Of a stretch of DNA of 64,000 nucleotides, positions 31,168 through 41,216 are shown piece after piece (the first letter of the stretch is position 1; the number at the start of each line of letters is the position of its first letter). Made by a program: the position numbers and the translations under genes. The DNA comes from Actinomadura hibisca NBRC 15177 (GTDB lineage Bacteria; Actinomycetota; Actinomycetes; Streptosporangiales; Streptosporangiaceae). Location: NCBI RefSeq assembly GCF_001552635.1, contig NZ_BCRO01000019.1, forward strand, positions 62,001 to 126,000, given 5' to 3'. The notes below the pieces were generated by a model. That model ran no database searches, was not told the origin of the DNA, and saw nothing but the letters and a program-made list of their open reading frames with translations.

Positions 31168-32328
31168 ATGAAACCCATGAGAACCGTCCTCGGCGCCGTG
31201 CTGGCGCTGTCGGCCGTCACGGTCTCCGCCGGCTGCGGCCAGGGCCTGCTCGGCGGCGACTCCGACAAGGACAAGGGCCCGATCCTGCTCGGCATGGACA
31301 TCCCGCTGTCGGGCGGCAGCGCCGAGATCGGCCCCTACATGAAGAACGGCGCGCAGCTGGCGATCGACGAGGTCAACGGCAAGGGCGGCGTGCTCGGCGG
31401 CCGCAAGCTGGAGCTGCGCGCCGAGGACGACGCCTGCGACCCCAAGACCGCGACGGCGGCCGCGACCAAGCTGGTGTCGGCCGGGGTGAAGGTCTCGGTG
31501 GGCGGCTACTGCTCGGGCGCCACCCTGCCGACGCTGGCCATCTTCGACCGCGCCAAGATCCCGATGATCATTCCGGTGGCCAACTCCACCGAACTGTACG
31601 CCCAGCGGCTCAAGCACGTCTTCATGATCAACGGCACCGGCGACCAACAGGCGGCGGCGGCCGCCAAGTGGCTGGCCAAGGACGGCGGCACCAAGGTCGC
31701 GGTCATGCACGACAACACCTCCTACTCCAAGGACATCGCGGTGCGCACCGCCGCCGAGCTGGACAAGCCGGGCGCGCCCGACAAGACCGCCGTCGAGGCC
31801 GTCAACCCCGGCGAGAGCGACTACTCGGCCGCCGTCACCACCGTGCTGAAGGGCCGTCCCGACTACATCTACTGGACCGGCTACTACGCCGAGGGCGGCC
31901 TGCTGGTCCGCCAGTTCCGGCAGGCGGGCTACAAGGGCAAGTTCCTGGTGGGCGACGGCTCGGTGGACGCCAAGCTCGCCAAGATCGCGGGCGGGCAGAA
32001 CGGCGAGGGCGTCTACGCGACCATGACCCCGACGCCGCAGACCCTCCAGGGCGCCGAGAGCTGGATCGCCTCCTACAAGCAGAAGTTCGGCGCCGACCCC
32101 GGCCCCTACTCCACCCAGTCCTACGACGCGGTGCGGCTGGCGGCCGAGGCCATCAAGAAGGCCGACAGCACCGACGGCGGCAAGATCGCCGACGCGCTGC
32201 GCGGGCTGGACGGCTTCCAGCTTTTCAGCGGCCCGCTCAAGTTCACCCAGCAGCAGACCATCACCGGCGGCTTCGAGATCCAGGTCGTCAAGAACGGCTC
32301 GTTCGTGTTGCAGGAGAAGGTGCAGTGA
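31168..32328 (+). CDS. livK: Branched-chain amino acid ABC transporter, substrate-binding lipoprotein
   Basis: The 386-residue protein has a lipoprotein signal ending in VSAGCGQG (lipid Cys at ~residue 25) and a type I periplasmic-binding fold starting [51 protein letters not shown] and [18 protein letters not shown] are typical of the Leu/Ile/Val-binding family. The actual ligand may be another amino acid or small organic acid. ATG 31168 follows AGGGAGG at 9 nt. It heads a five-gene liv operon followed by a GntR regulator gene. Confidence 0.93.
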   Translation: MKPMRTVLGAVLALSAVTVSAGCGQGLLGGDSDKDKGPILLGMDIPLSGGSAEIGPYMKNGAQLAIDEVNGKGGVLGGRKLELRAEDDACDPKTATAAATKLVSAGVKVSVGGYCSGATLPTLAIFDRAKIPMIIPVANSTELYAQRLKHVFMINGTGDQQAAAAAKWLAKDGGTKVAVMHDNTSYSKDIAVRTAAELDKPGAPDKTAVEAVNPGESDYSAAVTTVLKGRPDYIYWTGYYAEGGLLVRQFRQAGYKGKFLVGDGSVDAKLAKIAGGQNGEGVYATMTPTPQTLQGAESWIASYKQKFGADPGPYSTQSYDAVRLAAEAIKKADSTDGGKIADALRGLDGFQLFSGPLKFTQQQTITGGFEIQVVKNGSFVLQEKVQ

Positions 32329-32353
32329 ACCCGCGGAACACCGGAGCCACGGC

Positions 32354-33247
32354 GTGAGCCAGCTCATCTGGAACGGCCTGTTCGTCGGTTCCTTCTACGC
32401 CCTGGTCGCGCTCGGCTACAGCATGGTCTACGGCGTGATCAAGCTGCTCAACTTCGCCCACGGCGACCTGTACATGCTCGGCGCGTTCTCGGGGTTCGCG
32501 ATGCTGGGCGTGCTCGGCGGGCTCGTGCAGTCGCAGTCGTTGCTGGCGCTGCTGCTGGTCCTGGTGGCGACGATGGCGGTGACCGGCCTCGCCGGGGTCG
32601 CGCTGGAGCGGGTGGCCTACCGGCCGCTGCGCGGCGCGCCCCGGCTGTCGCTGCTGATCACGGCGGTGGGCGCGTCGTTCGCGCTGGAGTACGGCACCCG
32701 CATCGTCGCCGGGCCGAACCCGAAGGTCTACCAGGTGCGGCTCGGCGGCACGTCGATGGAGGTGTTCGGTGCGCGCGTCACCGTCCAGCAACTCGTGCTG
32801 GTGGCCATCGCGATCGTGCTGATGGCGGCGCTCAACTGGCTGGTGATGCGCAGCCGCCAGGGCCGCGCCATGCGGGCGATCGCGCTGGACCCCAAGGCCG
32901 CGCGGCTGATGGGCGTGGACGTGGACGCGGTGATCGCGCGGACCTTCTTCATCGGCTCGGCGCTGGCGGGCGCGGCCGGGGTGATGGCCGGCGGCTACTA
33001 CGGGAAGATCGACTTCCTGATGGGCTTCATCATCGGGCTCAAGGCGTTCACCGCCGCGGTGATCGGCGGCATCGGCAACATGCAGGGCACCATGCTCGGC
33101 GGCCTGCTGCTGGGCCTGCTGGAGTCGTTCGGCACCGACTGGCTGGGCGGCCAGTGGCGCGACGTGTTCGCGTTCGGCTGCCTGATCCTCTTCCTGACCG
33201 TGCGGCCCACCGGCCTGCTCGGCGAACGCGTGACGGAGCGCGTATGA
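32354..33247 (+). CDS. livH: Branched-chain amino acid ABC transporter permease LivH
   Basis: At 297 residues with about eight membrane helices, this shows LivH features: GLFVGSFYALVALGYSMVYGVIKLLNFAHGDLYMLGAF at the N-terminus and GIGNMQGTMLGGLLLGLLE near the C-terminus. It pairs with LivM to form the channel. GTG 32354 lies 25 nt after livK, and the stop overlaps the livM start by ATGA. Confidence 0.94.
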   Translation: MSQLIWNGLFVGSFYALVALGYSMVYGVIKLLNFAHGDLYMLGAFSGFAMLGVLGGLVQSQSLLALLLVLVATMAVTGLAGVALERVAYRPLRGAPRLSLLITAVGASFALEYGTRIVAGPNPKVYQVRLGGTSMEVFGARVTVQQLVLVAIAIVLMAALNWLVMRSRQGRAMRAIALDPKAARLMGVDVDAVIARTFFIGSALAGAAGVMAGGYYGKIDFLMGFIIGLKAFTAAVIGGIGNMQGTMLGGLLLGLLESFGTDWLGGQWRDVFAFGCLILFLTVRPTGLLGERVTERV

Positions 33248-34272
33248 GCGCGGTCGAGAACCGGCCCGTCGACGGCGGGCCGCCGGTCAAGCCGGTGCGG
33301 GGGCGCGGGCCCTCGCTGGTGACGCGGCTGCTGGAGAGCCGGCGGCTCGGCTGGGGCGGGCTCGCCCTCGCGCTGGCCGCGCCGCTGGTGATCGCGACGC
33401 CGTACGCGCTGAACGTGATGACCAGCGCGGCGATCTTCGTGATGCTGGCGGTCGGGCTGAACATCGTGGTCGGCTACTGCGGCCTGCTCGACCTCGGCTA
33501 CGCGGCGTTCTTCGCCGTCGGCGCCTACACCAGCGGTGTGCTGGCCACCGAGCTGGGCCTGCCGCTGCTGGCCACCGTCCCGATCGTGGTGGTGGTGACG
33601 GTGCTGGCCGGGATCGTGATCGGCGCGCCGACGTTGCGGCTGCGCAGCGACTACCTCGCGATCGTCACGCTGGGCTTCGGCGAGATCATCCGCATCTGCG
33701 CCAACAACCTGGAGATCACCGGCGGCCCCTCGGGGATCTACGGCATCCCGGGGTTGTGGGGCGACGCCCTCGGCCCGGCCGGGTTCTACTACGCGACCGT
33801 GCTGATCGTCGCGCTGGCGGTGCTGCTGGCCGCGCGGCTCGGCCGCTCCCGGCTCGGCCGGGCCTGGCGGTTCGTGCGCGAGGACGAGGACGCCGCCGAG
33901 GCGATGGGCGTGCACACCTACAAGGTGAAGCTCGCCGCCTACATCGGCGGCGCGATCTGGGGCGGCCTCGCCGGGGTGCTGTTCGCCGCGCAGCTGTCGG
34001 CGATCTCCCCGGCCAGCTTCACCTTCCTGTGGTCGGCGCTGGTGCTGATGGCGGTGGTGCTCGGCGGCATGGGCTCCACGCCCGGCGTGGTGATCGGCGC
34101 GATCGTGATCAGCCTGGCGCCGGAGTTGTTGCGCGGGCTGGCCGACTACCGGTTCTTCGTGTTCGGGGTGCTGCTCATCATGGTGATGATCGTGCGTCCG
34201 CAGGGGTTGTGGCCGCACCGATCGCGGGAGACGCCGCACACTGCGGCCCGGTCGGGGGAGGCGGCGGAATGA
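33244..34272 (+). CDS. livM: Branched-chain amino acid ABC transporter permease LivM
   Basis: The 342-residue permease has a ~30-residue basic N-terminal extension, then about nine helices. The LivM hallmarks VGYCGLLDLGYAAFFAVGAYTSGVL, LRSDYLAIVTLGFGEIIRI and ALVLMAVVLGGMGSTPGVVIGA are present. Its start overlaps livH and its stop overlaps livG (both ATGA), so translation is coupled. Confidence 0.94.
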   Translation: MSAVENRPVDGGPPVKPVRGRGPSLVTRLLESRRLGWGGLALALAAPLVIATPYALNVMTSAAIFVMLAVGLNIVVGYCGLLDLGYAAFFAVGAYTSGVLATELGLPLLATVPIVVVVTVLAGIVIGAPTLRLRSDYLAIVTLGFGEIIRICANNLEITGGPSGIYGIPGLWGDALGPAGFYYATVLIVALAVLLAARLGRSRLGRAWRFVREDEDAAEAMGVHTYKVKLAAYIGGAIWGGLAGVLFAAQLSAISPASFTFLWSALVLMAVVLGGMGSTPGVVIGAIVISLAPELLRGLADYRFFVFGVLLIMVMIVRPQGLWPHRSRETPHTAARSGEAAE

Positions 34273-35067
34273 CGTTGCTCCAGGTACGGGACCTGCGGCT
34301 GGCGTTCGGCGGCGTGCAGGCCATCGACGGGCTGTCGTTCACGGTGGACGCGGGCGAGATCGTGTCGGTGATCGGGCCGAACGGCGCGGGCAAGACCTCG
34401 GCGTTCAACTGCGTCACCGGCTTCTACAAGCCGACCGGCGGCAGCGTCACGCTGGACGGCGCGCCGGTCACCGGCCGCCGCCCCGCGAAGATCGCCGGGC
34501 TGGGGGTGTCGCGCACCTTCCAGAACCCGCGCCTGTTCGGCGAGCTGTCGGTGCTGGACAACGTGCGGGCGGGCACGCACCTGTGGCTCAAGCAGAACGT
34601 GTTCGACGCGCTGGTGCACACGCCCCGCTACCGGCGCAGCGAGCAGGAGGCCACCGACGAGGCGCACAGGTGGCTCGACTTCGTCGGCCTGCGCGGCGAC
34701 CGCGCCGGGCTGGTGCGGCACCTGCCCTACGGCGAGCAACGGCGGGTGGAGATCGCGCGGGCGCTGGCCCGGCGGCCCCGCCTGCTGCTGCTGGACGAGC
34801 CCGCCGCCGGGCTGAACCACGGCGAGAAGGGCGAACTGCTCGATCTGATCCGGCGCATCCGCGAGCTGGGCACCGCGATCGCGCTGATCGAGCACGACAT
34901 GGGCCTGGTCATGGAGGTCTCGCAGCGCGTGGTGGTGCTCAACTTCGGCAAGGAGATCGCCGACGGGCCGCCGGAGCAGGTGCGGCAGGATCCGGCCGTC
35001 ATCGAGGCGTACCTCGGGCGCGACGCCGACGACGCCGAGCTGGCCGCGGCGCGTGAGGAGGTGCGCG

Positions 35068-35081
<14 letters not shown>
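34269..35081 (+). CDS. livG: Branched-chain amino acid ABC transporter ATPase LivG
   Basis: The 270-residue ATPase has Walker A GPNGAGKT (~36-43), signature LPYGEQRRVEIARAL, Walker B LLLLDEPAAGLN and the LivG-type insertion around QNPRLFGELSVLDNV. The C-terminal ~20 residues (DADDAELAAAREEV) extend beyond the usual end and overlap the livF start by 14 nt. Confidence 0.94.
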
Positions 35082-35826
<745 letters not shown>

Positions 35827-35860
35827 CCGGTCCCGAGCCCGTCCGAGCAAGGAGCGGCCC

Positions 35861-36544
35861 ATGTCCGAGCCCCCGCCGCCCGACCTGCCGCCGCTGGGCG
35901 AGCGGCGCAACGCCCGCGAGCGCGTCGCCGACGCGCTGCGCGCCGCGCTGGTGGCGGGGGACCTGCGGCCCGGCTCGGTCTACTCCGCGCCCGCGCTGGC
36001 CGAGCGGTTCGGGGTGTCGGCGACCCCGGTCCGCGAGGCCATGCTCGACCTGGCCAAGGAGGGCCTGGTCACCGCGGTCCGCAACAAGGGCTTCCGCGTC
36101 ACCGCGCTGTCGGACCGCGACCTGGACGAGATCACGCAGGTGCGGGCGCTGATCGAGGTGCCGACGGTGGGCCGGGTCGCCGCCGCCGTGCCCGGCGTGC
36201 TGCCCGCCGCCGAGGTCACCGCGCTGCGCCCGCTCGCCGAGGCGATCGTCGACGCCGCCGGACGCCGCGACGTGCTGGCCTACATCGCCGCCGACCACGA
36301 CTTCCACCTGGCGCTGCTCGGCCTGGCCGGGAACGCGCACCTGGTGGGGGTGGTGCGCGACCTGCGGCACCGGTCGCGGCTGTACGGGGTGCCGAGCCTC
36401 GCCGAGCGCGGCGAGCTGCTGCCCTCGGCCGCCGAGCACCTGGAACTGCTCGACACGGTCGCGGCGGGGGACGTCACGGGAGCCGAGGCGCTGATGCGCC
36501 ACCATCTGAGGCATGTGCGCGGCATCTGGGCCGCGCGCCGCTGA
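35861..36544 (+). CDS. GntR-family (FCD) regulator, probably of the liv operon
   Basis: The 227-residue protein has a GntR winged helix (residues ~17-80: ARERVADALRAALVAGDLRPGSVYSAPALAERFGVSATPVREAML) and a helical FCD effector domain whose metal-ligand residues include Asp and His in YIAADHDFHLALLG and AAEHLELLDTVAAGD. It lies 34 nt after livF behind AAGGAG, so it is probably co-transcribed and may report the internal level of the transported compound. Confidence 0.88.
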   Translation: MSEPPPPDLPPLGERRNARERVADALRAALVAGDLRPGSVYSAPALAERFGVSATPVREAMLDLAKEGLVTAVRNKGFRVTALSDRDLDEITQVRALIEVPTVGRVAAAVPGVLPAAEVTALRPLAEAIVDAAGRRDVLAYIAADHDFHLALLGLAGNAHLVGVVRDLRHRSRLYGVPSLAERGELLPSAAEHLELLDTVAAGDVTGAEALMRHHLRHVRGIWAARR

Positions 36545-36583
36545 ACGAGCCGCCCGTACCGGGACGAACGCCCCGGGTTGAAT

Positions 36584-36613
36584 AGTTAGCCAAACTAACT
36601 TAGACTGGCTAAG
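36584..36613. promoter_or_regulatory. Double MarR-type operator TTAG-N5-CTAA
   Basis: Two inverted repeats abut: AGTTAG-CCAAA-CTAACT (36584-36600) and CTTAG-ACTGG-CTAAG (36599-36613). Both contain TTAG-N5-CTAA, with centres about 14 bp apart. They end 17 nt before the MarR start, in an AT-rich island that must also hold the promoter. Autorepression by the encoded MarR protein is the natural reading. Confidence 0.7.
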
Positions 36614-36630
36614 TAATTCGAGGAGACGAC

Positions 36631-37056
36631 GTGACCGATCCGAACCGCGAGCTGGCCGAGCACTTCAACCGGCGCCTGCGCGACGTGGTCCTGCTGCTGC
36701 GCCGGGTCAGCGCCGACCAGCCGGTCACCAGCCAGCAGGCGTCGGTGCTCGGCTCGCTGGAGGGCGGCCCCCGCCGGATGACCGAGCTGGCCGACGAGCA
36801 GGGGGTCCGGCTGCCCACCATGACCGCCCTGGTCAACCGCCTGGAGCGGGACGGCCTGGCGGCGCGCGGCCGGGACGCCTCCGACGCCCGCGTGGTCACC
36901 GTCGAGATCACCCCGGCCGGGGCCGCGCAGCTGCACGCCACCCGCGAGCGCCGCACCGAGGCGCTCGCCGAGCGCATCGCCGCCCTGGACGAGGAGCAGC
37001 GCGCCGCGATCGCCGCGGCCCTGCCGGCGCTCGACCGTCTCTTCGACCCGTCCTGA
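36631..37056 (+). CDS. MarR-family regulator
   Basis: The 141-residue protein is a standard MarR winged helix: SQQASVLGSLEGGPRRMTELADEQGVRLPTMTALVNRLERDGLAARGRDASDARVVTVEITPAG covers the DNA-binding domain with the DxRxxxVxIT wing. The GTG at 36631 follows GAGGAGAC. It is followed after 56 nt by an MFS exporter in the same direction, a common resistance pair. Confidence 0.92.
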   Translation: MTDPNRELAEHFNRRLRDVVLLLRRVSADQPVTSQQASVLGSLEGGPRRMTELADEQGVRLPTMTALVNRLERDGLAARGRDASDARVVTVEITPAGAAQLHATRERRTEALAERIAALDEEQRAAIAAALPALDRLFDPS

Positions 37057-37112
37057 GCCCCCGATCCGCGCGACCGAGGACCCAGCCGCACCCTCCTGAG
37101 AGGAAGGTCTTC

Positions 37113-38342
37113 ATGCACTCGCAGCCACCGGACACGGCCGCCAAGGGCGGCATCCTGCGCCAGCCGATGTCGGTCTGGGCGACGGCGTTCGCGGCGGTGG
37201 TCGCGTTCATGGGCATCGGCCTGGTGGACCCGATCCTGCCCGCCATCGCCGAGAACCTGCAGGCCACGCCGTCCCAGGTGTCGCTGCTGTTCACCAGCTA
37301 CTTCCTGATCACCGCGGTGGCGATGCTGATCACCGGCTGGGTGTCCAGCCGGATCGGCGGCAAGCGGACGCTGATGATCGGCCTCACGCTGGTGGTGGTC
37401 TTCGCGGCGCTCGCCGGGACCTCCGACAGCGTCGGCCAGCTCATCGGCTTCCGCGCGGGCTGGGGCCTCGGCAACGCGCTGTTCGTCGCGACCGCGCTGG
37501 CGGTCATCGTCGGCGCGGCCAGCGGCGGCGCCGAGTCCGCCATCATCCTCTACGAGGCCGCGCTCGGCCTCGGCATCTCGATGGGCCCGCTGGTCGGCGC
37601 GCTGCTGGGCGACATGAACTGGCGCTACCCGTTCTTCGGCACCGCCGTGCTGATGGCCGTCGGATTCCTGCTGATCGCCACGCTGCTCAAGCCCACGCCG
37701 AAGCCCGCGACGCCGACGAGGCTGTCGGCCCCGATCCGCGCGCTCGGCCACGGGGGCCTGTCCACGACCGCCTTCACCGCGCTGTTCTACAACTACGCGT
37801 TCTTCACGATCCTCGCCTTCACCCCGTTCATCCTGCACATGGACGCGCACGGCATCGGCCTGGTGTTCTTCGGGTGGGGCGTGCTGGTGGCGCTGGCGTC
37901 GGTGTTCGCCGCGCCCTTCCTCCAGCGCCGCATCGGGACGGTCCGGGTCATGCACCTGGCGCTGGCGCTGCTGGTCGTCTTCCAGCTCGGCCTGGCGGTG
38001 TCCGGGCACACCGGGATCATCATCTGCACGATCCTGTCCGGCATCCCGATCGGCATGAACAACACCGCCTTCACCGAGGCCGCCATGGAGGTCTCCGACA
38101 ACCCCCGGCCGGTCGCCTCGGCGGGCTACAACTTCGTCCGCTGGATGGGCGGCGCGCTGGCCCCCTTCTTCGCCAGCAAGCTGGCCGAGAAGACCGACGC
38201 CTCGGTGCCCTACTACGTCGGCGCGGCGTGCTGCCTGGTCGCCATCGCGATCCTGGTGGTGCGACGCCGGCACCTGGCGGCGCTGGAGCGGGTGGACATC
38301 GACCACACCTTCCAGGAAGCGCCGCTTCCCGCGCAGGCGTGA
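37113..38342 (+). CDS. MFS exporter, DHA1-like
   Basis: The 409-residue permease has 12 helices. GIGLVDPILPAIAENLQATPSQVSLLFTSYFL is characteristic of DHA1/Bcr-type exporters, and SSRIGGKRTLMIG is the conserved loop after helix 2. The charged C-terminus is short. ATG 37113 has GAGAGGAAGG ahead. Co-transcription with the MarR gene suggests induction by a toxic compound, which remains unknown. Confidence 0.88.
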   Translation: MHSQPPDTAAKGGILRQPMSVWATAFAAVVAFMGIGLVDPILPAIAENLQATPSQVSLLFTSYFLITAVAMLITGWVSSRIGGKRTLMIGLTLVVVFAALAGTSDSVGQLIGFRAGWGLGNALFVATALAVIVGAASGGAESAIILYEAALGLGISMGPLVGALLGDMNWRYPFFGTAVLMAVGFLLIATLLKPTPKPATPTRLSAPIRALGHGGLSTTAFTALFYNYAFFTILAFTPFILHMDAHGIGLVFFGWGVLVALASVFAAPFLQRRIGTVRVMHLALALLVVFQLGLAVSGHTGIIICTILSGIPIGMNNTAFTEAAMEVSDNPRPVASAGYNFVRWMGGALAPFFASKLAEKTDASVPYYVGAACCLVAIAILVVRRRHLAALERVDIDHTFQEAPLPAQA

Positions 38343-38356
38343 CCCCCGCTGACAGA

Positions 38357-38393
38357 AAGAACGACCCCCGGGACATTCCCGGGGGCCGTTCTT
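38357..38393 (+). terminator. Terminator after the MarR/MFS operon
   Basis: AAGAACGACCCCCGGG pairs with CCCGGGGGCCGTTCTT across an ACATT loop, with one mismatch, 14 nt after the MFS stop. It can also serve the minus-strand gene that ends at 38424. Confidence 0.8.
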
Positions 38394-38423
38394 CGTGCCG
38401 TGATCAAATGGCCGGGCACGGCC

Positions 38424-39218
38424 TCAGCCGCGGCCGTTGAGCTTGGTGATGCGGTTCTCGTACATCTTGAGGACCTCGGCGCGGGCGGCGTGCTTGGCCT
38501 CGTACTCGCGCAGCAGCTTCACCTGGTCGGCCGACAGGCCGCGGAGCCGGGCGCGGAGCTGGGGCAGCGTGGCCGCGTCGTAGTCGGGCACGGGCAGCTC
38601 GGCGGCGACGGCTTCGGCCTCGGCCTGGGCGGCGGGCCTGAGCTCGGGCTTGGGCTCGAACTCGGGCTTGGCGGCGGGCTTGGCCTTGGCCTCGGTCTTC
38701 GGCTCAGCCTTGGCCTCGGGCTTCGGCTCCGGCTTGGCGGCGGGCCTGGGCTTCGGCTCGGCCTTCGGGGCGGGCGCGGCGGCCTTCGGCTCAGCCGGGG
38801 CAGCGGGCTTGACCTCGGGCTTCGCGGCCGGCTTGGGCGCGGCCGCGGGCTTGCCGATCGAGATCTCCTTGTCGGCGTCGGCCGCGGGCTTCGGCGCGGG
38901 CTTCGCCTCCACCTTCGGCCGGGGCTTGGCCGCCACGGGCGCGGGCTCGGCCTCCTCGCCGCCGCGCACCTTCTCCACCACCGCGCCGACGACCTTGAAC
39001 GTCGTGACCTGGACGTCCCCGGCCAGCCGCCCGATGACCGGCTTCACGCCGCCGCCCTCGGTGATCTCCTTGTAGTCCTTGGTCACCCGGTCGCTCAGCA
39101 GCAGGGCCCGGCCCACGCCGAACATGGCCAGGCGCACCGCGTGCAGGGGGAGGTCGCGGACCTGCTCGCCCACCGTCTCCTGCACCTGTCGCTTGATGCG
39201 GCGCGGCGATCTCGTCAT
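38424..39218 (-). CDS. Lys/Ala/Pro-rich protein with conserved N- and C-terminal segments
   Basis: The 264-residue protein has three parts. An N-terminal ~90-residue amphipathic segment (QETVGEQVRDLPLHAVRLAMFGVGRALLLSDRVTKDYKEI) resembles proteins annotated in actinomycetes as lipid-droplet-associated. The middle (~95-205) consists of KPAAKPEPKPE-type repeats. The C-terminal ~50 residues (PDYDAATLPQLRARLRGLSADQVKLLREYEAKHAARAEVLKMYENRI) match a small domain found at the end of many actinobacterial proteins. No function is established. The middle is biased and may be disordered. ATG 39218 follows AGGGAGATGGAAG. It is divergent from ispH, as often seen for this neighbour. Confidence 0.65.
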   Translation of the reverse strand: MTRSPRRIKRQVQETVGEQVRDLPLHAVRLAMFGVGRALLLSDRVTKDYKEITEGGGVKPVIGRLAGDVQVTTFKVVGAVVEKVRGGEEAEPAPVAAKPRPKVEAKPAPKPAADADKEISIGKPAAAPKPAAKPEVKPAAPAEPKAAAPAPKAEPKPRPAAKPEPKPEAKAEPKTEAKAKPAAKPEFEPKPELRPAAQAEAEAVAAELPVPDYDAATLPQLRARLRGLSADQVKLLREYEAKHAARAEVLKMYENRITKLNGRG

Positions 39219-39458
39219 CGTCTTCCATCTCCCTGCTGTCCCGGTCACGGGACTGGGTCGATACGGAACCGGCTGTCCATCTCACTTTGCCCCATGGGTG
39301 CGAGAGTGGTCACCCCGGGTTAATGGATTTCTGTCCAAAAAGCGCGTGGAGTGGGTCACATTGCGGGCTTCACCAGAGCTTTGTCCGCGCCGTTCGGAGC
39401 GGTTCGGGGCGGTTCACGGCCTTCGCGGCGAACGGTGCGGGACGTGTGGGACGGCTCG

Positions 39459-39464
39459 TACGAT
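39459..39464 (+). promoter_or_regulatory. -10 element of leaderless ispH
   Basis: TACGAT ends 6 nt before the ATG at 39471. The AGGGG between them is too close to the ATG to act as a ribosome-binding site. Confidence 0.45.
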
Positions 39465-39470
39465 AGGGGC

Positions 39471-40460
39471 ATGACCTCCAACAGCCAGCGCCGTGTCCTG
39501 CTCGCCAAACCGCGTGGTTACTGCGCCGGCGTGGACCGCGCCGTCGAGACGGTCGAGATCGCCCTGGAGAAGTACGGGGCCCCGGTCTACGTGCGCAAGC
39601 AGATCGTCCACAACGTGCACGTGGTCCGCACCCTGGAGGAGCGCGGCGCGATCTTCGTGGACGAGACCGAGGAGGTGCCCGAGGGCTCCATCGTGGTCTT
39701 CTCCGCGCACGGCGTCGCCCCGGTCGTGCACCAGGAGGCGCGCGGCCGCAACCTCGCCACCATCGACGCGACCTGCCCCCTGGTGACCAAGGTCCACAAG
39801 GAGGCCGTGCGGTTCGCCAAGGACGACTACGACATCCTGCTGATCGGGCACGAGGGCCACGAGGAGGTCATCGGCACCAGCGGCGAGGCCCCCGACCACA
39901 TCCACCTGGTCGACGGCCCCGGCGACGTCGCCAACGTGCAGGTCCGCGACCCCGACAAGGTGGCGTGGTTGTCGCAGACGACCCTGTCGGTGGACGAGAC
40001 CCTCGCCACCGTCCGCGCGCTGCGCGAGCGCTTCCCCAACCTGATGGACCCGCCCTCCGACGACATCTGCTACGCCACCCAGAACCGGCAGGTCGCCGTC
40101 AAGCAGATGGCCGCGGGCGCCGAGCTGGTCATCGTGGTCGGCTCCACCAACTCCTCCAACTCGGTCCGCCTGGTCGAGGTCGCCAAGGAGCACGGCGCCG
40201 ACAACGCCTACCTGGTCGACTACGCCGCCGAGATCGACGAGGCGTGGCTGGCGGGCGTCACCACCGTCGGCGTCACCAGCGGCGCGTCGGTGCCCGACGA
40301 GCTGGTGCAGGGCGTGCTGGCGTGGCTGGCCGAGCGCGGCTACGGCGACGTCGAGGAGATCGAGTCGGTCAAGGAGAGCATGCGCTTCGCCCTCCCGCAC
40401 GAGCTGCGCAGTGTTCAACGGCCTTCCGGCCCAGGCCCTCGCCTGGAGGCTCGGACCTGA
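39471..40460 (+). CDS. ispH: 4-hydroxy-3-methylbut-2-enyl diphosphate reductase
   Basis: IspH (LytB) makes IPP and DMAPP in the last step of the MEP pathway using a 4Fe-4S cluster. The three cluster cysteines are visible: Cys18 in [11 protein letters not shown], Cys102 in [11 protein letters not shown] and Cys200 in [16 protein letters not shown] and EGHEEVIGT hold substrate-binding residues. The 329-residue length is slightly long: the last ~15 residues ([17 protein letters not shown]) run beyond the usual end into a palindromic element. It feeds the same pathway as the isoprenyl transferase at 10.5 kb. Confidence 0.95.
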   Translation: MTSNSQRRVLLAKPRGYCAGVDRAVETVEIALEKYGAPVYVRKQIVHNVHVVRTLEERGAIFVDETEEVPEGSIVVFSAHGVAPVVHQEARGRNLATIDATCPLVTKVHKEAVRFAKDDYDILLIGHEGHEEVIGTSGEAPDHIHLVDGPGDVANVQVRDPDKVAWLSQTTLSVDETLATVRALRERFPNLMDPPSDDICYATQNRQVAVKQMAAGAELVIVVGSTNSSNSVRLVEVAKEHGADNAYLVDYAAEIDEAWLAGVTTVGVTSGASVPDELVQGVLAWLAERGYGDVEEIESVKESMRFALPHELRSVQRPSGPGPRLEART

Positions 40461-40494
40461 CCGGAAAGCTGGCGAGCGCTGCATCGCTTCGCGA

Positions 40495-40540
40495 TCTGTC
40501 GCGCGGGGACTCGCCTTCGGCTTCGGCCCCGCGCGACAGA
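40495..40540. repeat. Large palindromic element between ispH and DUF6542 gene
   Basis: A perfect 14-bp arm TCTGTCGCGCGGGG (40495-40508) pairs with 40527-40540 across an 18-nt loop. Flanking CGCTTCGCGAT and CCTTCGGTCGCG give further small hairpins. It may be a bidirectional terminator or a member of a dispersed intergenic palindrome family. Confidence 0.6.
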
Positions 40541-40586
40541 CCTTCGGTCGCGCTCGCGGTGCGGGCTGAGGCAGCCGATCAGGCTG

Positions 40587-41216
40587 TCAGTCCACGTCGG
40601 CGTGCGGCGGGCCGTCGTCCTGGGCGGAGGCGGAGCGGCGGTAGCGGGGCGACCGGCGCTGCTGCGCGGTCTCGTCCCAGCGCACCGGGTCCTCGTTCTC
40701 CTCCTCCATGAACAGGCGCATCCCGGCCAGCCGGCCGCGCAGGTCCCTGACCTGGGCGAGCAGCCCGCGCGGCGTGGTGATCACCAGCAGCAGCAGCGTG
40801 CCGCCGAACAACCACGGCGCGGTGGCCGCCAGCGCCAGCAGCACCCCGCCGCCCACGCCGGTCAGCAGCGAGCCGTCGCCGAGCGCGGTGACCAGCACCG
40901 CCAGGAAGGTCGCGGCCAGGAAGACCAGCGGCGGGCTCACTGCCAGCGTCAGCAGGTCGGCCGGGCGGGTCAGCAGCGCGGCGGCCGCGCAGCCCAGCAC
41001 GAAACCGGCCCCGGCCAGCAGCTCCAGCTCCAGCCAGCGCGCCAGCAGGCCGCCCAGCAGGGCGGTGGCGAACATGACGACGATGCCGCCGCGTCCGGTG
41101 AGGGTGACCGCGCCGCCCGCGGCCCGCGCGGACGCGGCGCCGCGCTGCCGCCGCGCCGGCCCCCCGCCGGACGACGCGCCGCCGCCGGGCGCTTCGCGTA
41201 TCGTCGATGCACTCAT
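40587..41216 (-). CDS. DUF6542-type membrane protein
   Basis: The 209-residue protein has a disordered N-terminus (1-40), four or so membrane helices (~45-150: IVVMFATALLGGLLARWLEL, LLAGAGFVLGCAAAALLT, VFLAATFLAVLVTAL, VLLALAATAPWLFGGTLLLLVIT) and a charged cytoplasmic tail. It matches the actinobacterial DUF6542 pattern; the function is unknown. The ATG at 41216 overlaps the rmuC stop as ATGA, and AAAGGG lies ahead. It stands between ispH and ychF, as the counterpart does in mycobacteria. Confidence 0.72.
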   Translation of the reverse strand: MSASTIREAPGGGASSGGGPARRQRGAASARAAGGAVTLTGRGGIVVMFATALLGGLLARWLELELLAGAGFVLGCAAAALLTRPADLLTLAVSPPLVFLAATFLAVLVTALGDGSLLTGVGGGVLLALAATAPWLFGGTLLLLVITTPRGLLAQVRDLRGRLAGMRLFMEEENEDPVRWDETAQQRRSPRYRRSASAQDDGPPHADVD

